Assembly (NCBI RefSeq): GCF_016859285.1
Contig: NC_053412.1
Span: 290,501-354,500 of the forward strand
Length of the DNA stretch: 64,000 nucleotides
From: Xiphias gladius
Taxonomy: Eukaryota; Chordata; Actinopteri; Istiophoriformes; Xiphiidae
Reading direction: 5' to 3'
Both the position numbers and the translations under genes were made by a program. This document shows, piece by piece, positions 54,001-64,000 of this stretch (position 1 is the stretch's first letter; each line of letters opens with the position of its first letter). The notes beneath the pieces are model-generated. The model was not told the origin of the DNA. It searched no databases and saw only the letters and a program-made list of their open reading frames with translations.

Positions 54001-55639
54001 ATAAAACAGAGAAATAATCAATAATCGGAATGGATCAAATGATCTGATTAAAGACACTGGTGATTAAAAATGAAATTCGGAGATGGAGTGGGTTAATGGG
54101 AGATCAATCGACTGAGGTATTGATCTTCTCAGTTCACCTTTGTTTTTCCAGCCTGGCTCCAGACTCGGTCCAACCAGACCCAATGAGCTACAGGTCGCGT
54201 AATCGTGTACTCTACGTCTATAACAACTTCAATTCCTGACAACTTGGTATAAAGGCTTAGTAGGAAACCGTTAATCCCAGAGTGAAAACTCTGACCGGTC
54301 AATCACAAGCGGGATTTTATGTCACGATTCTGAATCAATGTGCAATAAATGCACGAGAGTAAAACGTAGAAAAGCCTGCGTGATCTTTGTGACTTGATGC
54401 GATGATGTAACCGCAACTGGAGTCGGAATCGCACTCACCTCACCGGATGCTTGGCTGACTGGTTTTCTAATCGCCAGATCGGGACCAGTGTGAGCCCAAC
54501 CCCTGCCTCCGCGGAGGGAACTGCACCTACACGGCCGGGGGGTTCCGCTGCTCCTGCGCCGCCCCCCACTCCGGACCGCTCTGTGAAGTGGGAGGGCCCA
54601 GGGAGGAGGGGGGCGGAGAGCGGTCGCCGTCCGCCGTATCGCAGAGAACCGCGCCCACAGAAATCCGGGGCGCGGCCCACACGCCCGAGGCTCACGGTGC
54701 GTATCCACGGCAACAGGTACCCGCAGCACAGAGCCCCGCTGCCGCCCCGTCCCGATTTCACACACAGCACCCGTCCGTTGCAGGGATGGCAGAGTGTCCG
54801 ACGGAAGGTCCGCAGGCCTGTCACCAGCTGTGCACGGCGTCCGACTCCGCCTTCGCCTGCTCCTGCATGCCGGGATTCAAACTACAGCCCGACGAGCAGA
54901 GCTGTGTGCCGGAAGGTCTGGTTCCTCCCCCGCGCACATTCGCCACACCGGTGCCAACCGGTGCAATAACCGAGTCTTTGTGTCCCCAGTGGAGTTCCCC
55001 TGCGGAAGACTTCCGGACGACTTCAACACGACGGCGTCCATGTGCCGCCGCGGAAACTGTCCCTGGCAGGTAAGCTCCTCTCGGCCAATCGCAGCGAGGC
55101 ATCGGCTCATCCAGATGATAGGTGATTGTTCACCGTCCAATCACGGCTAAGAAATCGTTAGCTGCTAGTCACAGCAGGTGTGTCACTTCCGATGCCCGAC
55201 CAATGAGAGGGCAGATGTTCCAGACAGGTGTGCGCGCGTGCCTGCCTTGATAGTCTGGTACACTGGAGCTCCTGCTGTGTGTTCGTTTTCCGTCTCCAGG
55301 TGTCCCTGCGGAACTACAGTGGGGTGGAGCTGTGCAGTGGCGTGGTGTTGGGTCGGCACTCCATCCTGACCACTGCCCGCTGCCTCCTCCTGGACTCGGA
55401 ATCCAGCCACCGACACCTCAACGTCTCCACGGTGACCGGTATGGAACCTCATCAGCCGAGTGCTATAGTACTGCCTTAGAAAACGTGGGTGGCCGGTGCA
55501 ACGTCTCCCTCGCAAATGCGGGAGAGTAAAAGTACAAGTAACGTGAAATAAGCGATTAAAGTACTTTACGACACTTAACACCAAATCGCTGCAATTTGCC
55601 TCCAAATTCAAACTTTTCTGAGTCATTACTGTTAAATCT

Positions 55640-55679
<40 letters not shown>

Positions 55680-57161
55680 CAAATACATATTTTTAGATGT
55701 AGTGTCACTCACACGTCCTGAGGACGTCATTAGAAACCCACTTAGAAAGCAGAAGAAAAAGAGGCTGCAGAACTTCGTTCAGAATCTTCCCGTTTTTAAG
55801 TTTCCTTCGGGATCGCAGTGATCCGGTGACAGTTGTCTGAACGTCCACGGCTACGCTGAGAACAGGAGCTGATCACCGCTGGTTCGGCAGCTTTTAACGG
55901 GACGGTTTGACTGAATATAGGTTAAGAATATGGTTTTCCCAGTTTGGTGAGGAAGAACTTGGCTGGCCAGCACAGACACTATGAAACAGACAGACAGATT
56001 GATGTGTCGTGATTTAATTAAGGGGCTTTAATGGACCATCTGCACCATTGAAGTGGTTCTTTAAAATTGACCAAATAGCATCCCTGAATTTGTACCTTCA
56101 TTGACAATTTAAGCCCATTTTCAGGTTGAAAACTAAAAGATCATTTCCACGTTATTTGGTCAATTATAAAGTTTTTTTAAAATCATGTCGATAATCCAGT
56201 TAGAATACAGGTAGATCAATGCAGTTGGCTTTGGAATCACATCAGACGTCCACATACTTTTGGCCAGATGTTGTGTTTGAATTACACTGACCGAGCACGT
56301 TCTGTCGACTTTCTACCTGTTGATTTTTTTCTTCAATCGAAGCGTGAAATTTGAAGCCATATTTAGATTGGACTTTTATTGTGAAGTTGAAGCTCTCTCT
56401 TCACAATAAAAACCCACCGAAGGATATTATTTTGATGTCTCGTCTCTCGTCTCCTAGGCAACAAGATAATTGTCCCCGTCCAGGCTCAGTACATCCACGA
56501 GCATTTCCGTTTAGATCACCACGACAACGACCTCGCCTTCCTCGAGCTGGCCAGACCCCTGCCCTTTGGCCCCACCCTCATCCACCTCTGCCTGCCCACC
56601 AAGGACTTCAGCGAGAACATCCTGATGAATTCTGGGAGGACGGGCGTCACTGGGAGACGGGGGGGCGGACCAAACCAGGACCCGGTCTACATGACGCTGG
56701 ACGAGTGTCGCAGCCAGCTGAACGTCTCGCATCCGCTCAGCAACAAAATGTTCTGCATGAGGACGCAGAATGGACGTGGACCGAACAGCGGCCAGAGTGG
56801 AAGGCAGAACATTCAGACTGGAGCCCAGGGGACGCCAAATGGAACAGAAAATCAGAACGGCAGCAGCAGCTCCAGGAGAGAAAACCAGAAGCCCTCGGTA
56901 TCGAAAGGTGGTTCCAGGTCTCAGGTCGGCGGCAGGCCACGTGGCGGTCTGTTGCCGGGGACGCCCGTCGCCACCACGGAGCAGGGGACGGCGTTTCTGA
57001 CCGGGCTGCTGATCTCGTCGTCCGCAGGCTTGGATGACAGCGGCAGCGGGAGCCTCGTGTTCACCAAACTGTCCCGCTACTTGAGATGGATCAGACCGAG
57101 AATAGAGGGGGCCGAGGTTCGCATGACTCCCCAAGTCAGCCAGTATCCTGAGACTCGTTGA
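51055..57161 (+). CDS. proz: vitamin K-dependent protein Z (non-catalytic), eight exons
   Basis: Exons 51055-51148, 53516-53679, 53852-53876, 54478-54696, 54784-54915, 54990-55069, 55300-55438 and 56458-57161 give 518 residues (human about 400). It has a signal peptide, propeptide ending RSRR, Gla domain ([17 protein letters not shown]), two EGF domains and a degenerate protease domain. The catalytic His is Arg (TTARC), Asp is kept ([10 protein letters not shown]), the GDSGGP motif is gone, and no Arg-Ile/Val-Val-Gly activation site follows CRRGNCPWQ. Protein Z is the cofactor that helps the serpin ZPI inhibit factor Xa on membranes, so it sits beside its target gene f10. Two regions are longer than usual: about 36 residues after EGF1 encoded by an extended exon 4, and a Gly/Asn/Gln/Ser-rich insertion of about 50 residues in the last exon. 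Exon 4's long form is the only one that keeps frame. PolyA signal 57503-57508. Confidence 0.92.
52080..52960 (+). mobile_element. Tc1-like DNA transposon remnant in protein Z intron 1
   Basis: Left-hand wording 'cataagtattcagacgc', 'agcaaaaaccaagccacc' and the transposase helix-turn-helix region (frame reading [17 protein letters not shown], then ATRTLPRA) match Tc1-like elements of fish. Later sequence includes the DDE second-Asp region ([11 protein letters not shown]). The middle of the transposase gene is missing between about 52680 and 52690, stop codons interrupt the frame, and the right end is not recognisable. It is a dead copy. Confidence 0.8.
55641..55677. repeat. (CA)n microsatellite, protein Z intron 7
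   Basis: About 37 bases of CA dinucleotides. Confidence 0.95.
55730..55900. repeat. dispersed repeat shared with F7i intron 5
   Basis: 'aacccacttagaaagc', 'cagaatcttcccgttttt', 'aagtttccttcgggatcgc', 'gtgatccggtgacagttg' and 'ccacggctacgctgag' match the order at 38800-38990 with scattered differences. Confidence 0.65.
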
Positions 57162-58477
57162 CAACCCGCCGACCGGCGCCACCTTTAAGACTCTTTAGAA
57201 AAGGAACCCACAGGCTCAAACCACCAAAATCTCTTTAATGGACCAGACTGGTGTTTTAGACCTTTCACTACAAATCTTGTTCACTTCTCATTGGTCAGAT
57301 TTAGGACGCTCTGACGCGGGAGTCTTGGTTTCAGTCCTGGTTACTCTGGTGACACCTGCGGCAGCAAACCAGGTTCAAGATTTCACAGCTCGTTCACTGA
57401 CCAAAACTACAACTACCAGCTAAACGGCTGATTTCTAGACGTATTTTTAAAGAACAATCGTGGTCAGCGACAAATACATTGTGTTTCCTGTGGCTGCTGC
57501 ACAATAAAAGCTCCTGTCTTTGGTCAGTTGAAGTGTTTTTATCCGTCAAATCGGTCTTTATCTGAACAGCACCTTTGGTCCAGGTTAGTGCAATTCAAAC
57601 GAGATAGTTCAAAAGTAAATAGTAGAACAATATGAGACCATGCACCTGTGAAATGATGAATAATTCATGAGTAATTATAAAAGCGACAGATTCAAAAACA
57701 AACATTTAAAATAATGTAAAATGAAAACTGACAGATGATAAAGATTCAAATCTAGGTGGAAACAGGAAACCAATGTGAAACCTGTGTAGTGTGAAGCAGC
57801 GGCAGCAGGAACTTTCACTCACTGCAGCTCTGACATCTGACATCGTTTCCTGTCGTCTGAACCCGGCGCGGGAATAACAGTGAAAACTCTTCCATGGAGA
57901 GAACATCACCGAATGTTACTACATGAATGCTCTGGCACAAAAAAGACCGCAAATAGTATCAAAAACAGGGTTGGAACTTTTAATCTCAGGTGTTGGAAGG
58001 TTCTTAAAGAGAGATTTAACTCCTCGTTTAGCTGGACAACTGGTCCTCAACGTAATAAAAAAAGTTTTTAATCAAAAATAAGAAAGTGAATGTGATGGTT
58101 TTGCTGTGACTGTAGCAAATATTCTCCAAACGCAGACGAAATTTAGCGTCAGAAGTTGTATTCTAACTGTGTGGATTTAAAATTTGTCACGTCCAATCAA
58201 ATCGCGGAGTAAATTCGTTGAGGCTCGAGTCGAATGAACAGTCCACAATCTCCGGGGGAAACGCAGAGTGTGGCGACCGAATCAGGTTTTTCTTTAGTCA
58301 AACATCAACAAACATCGTTGGTTCAATAATCAATCGGATACACGCTGTACAAACCAGCATCTGTTTTATTCAACATTTTTTTACGGTGCAAAATAAGAAA
58401 AATAATTGACTGAATGGAAAAGTTTTCAGGAGGCGCTGCGGAGCGTCACAGCCAGGGGGGGTTGTGGGTAACGTAGT
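57162..58477. other. convergent intergenic region between protein Z and PCID2
   Basis: The 3' ends of protein Z (plus; polyA signal 57503-57508) and PCID2 (minus; AATAAA as TTTATT at 58365-58370) face each other about 1.3 kb apart. No gene is recognised between them. Confidence 0.6.

Positions 58478-64000
<5,523 letters not shown>

Noticed and set aside
56351-57037. A 228-codon plus frame overlapping the last protein Z exon
   Set aside because: It is out of frame with protein Z; only the protein Z frame shows protease-fold residues and joins exon 7 in phase.

Overview
This is eukaryotic, vertebrate DNA, almost certainly from a ray-finned fish. The genes are split into small exons with vertebrate-style splice sites. 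The protein order F7, F10, PROZ, PCID2 matches human 13q34. The introns carry repeats typical of percomorph fish: Tc1-like transposons, a tRNA-derived SINE, short palindromic elements and CA/TG microsatellites. I cannot name the species. All exon coordinates come from reading splice sites by eye. In every gene the exon phases join and, where the gene is complete, the total coding length divides by three.

Layout: (1) 1-2118, AT-rich intergenic DNA. (2) 2119-5451, minus, CREG1, four exons, with a ~960-base trinucleotide repeat in intron 3. (3) 5994-11338, minus, SETDB2 histone methyltransferase, twelve coding exons. (4) 13650-19584, plus, an ADP-ribosylglycohydrolase / J1-crystallin-like protein, eight exons, head-to-head with SETDB2. 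(5) 20585-57161, plus, five tandem vitamin K-dependent clotting-factor genes: a factor VII-like protease, factor VII, a factor VII-like pseudoprotease (F7i type), factor X and protein Z. (6) 58478-64000, minus, PCID2, truncated at its 5' end by the window edge.

The clotting cluster is the core of the window. All five genes share one ancestral plan: signal exon, propeptide/Gla exon, 25-base exon, EGF1, EGF2, linker/activation exon, catalytic-His exon, and Asp/Ser exon(s). They have diverged in function. Three keep a full His/Asp/Ser triad (factor VII-like, factor VII, factor X). F7i keeps His and Asp but has lost the Ser and the S1-pocket Asp. Protein Z has lost the His, the Ser and the activation site. 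The block therefore encodes initiator (VII), common-pathway enzyme (X) and likely modulators (F7i, protein Z) side by side.

The most notable observations are a textbook U12-type AT-AC intron in PCID2, a GC-AG intron in factor VII, an extra intron in the factor X catalytic exon made largely of a SINE nested in another repeat, a low-complexity insertion in protein Z, the inactivated F7i, and a giant triplet repeat starting next to the CREG1 intron 3 donor. No retroviral or other virus-like element was recognised.
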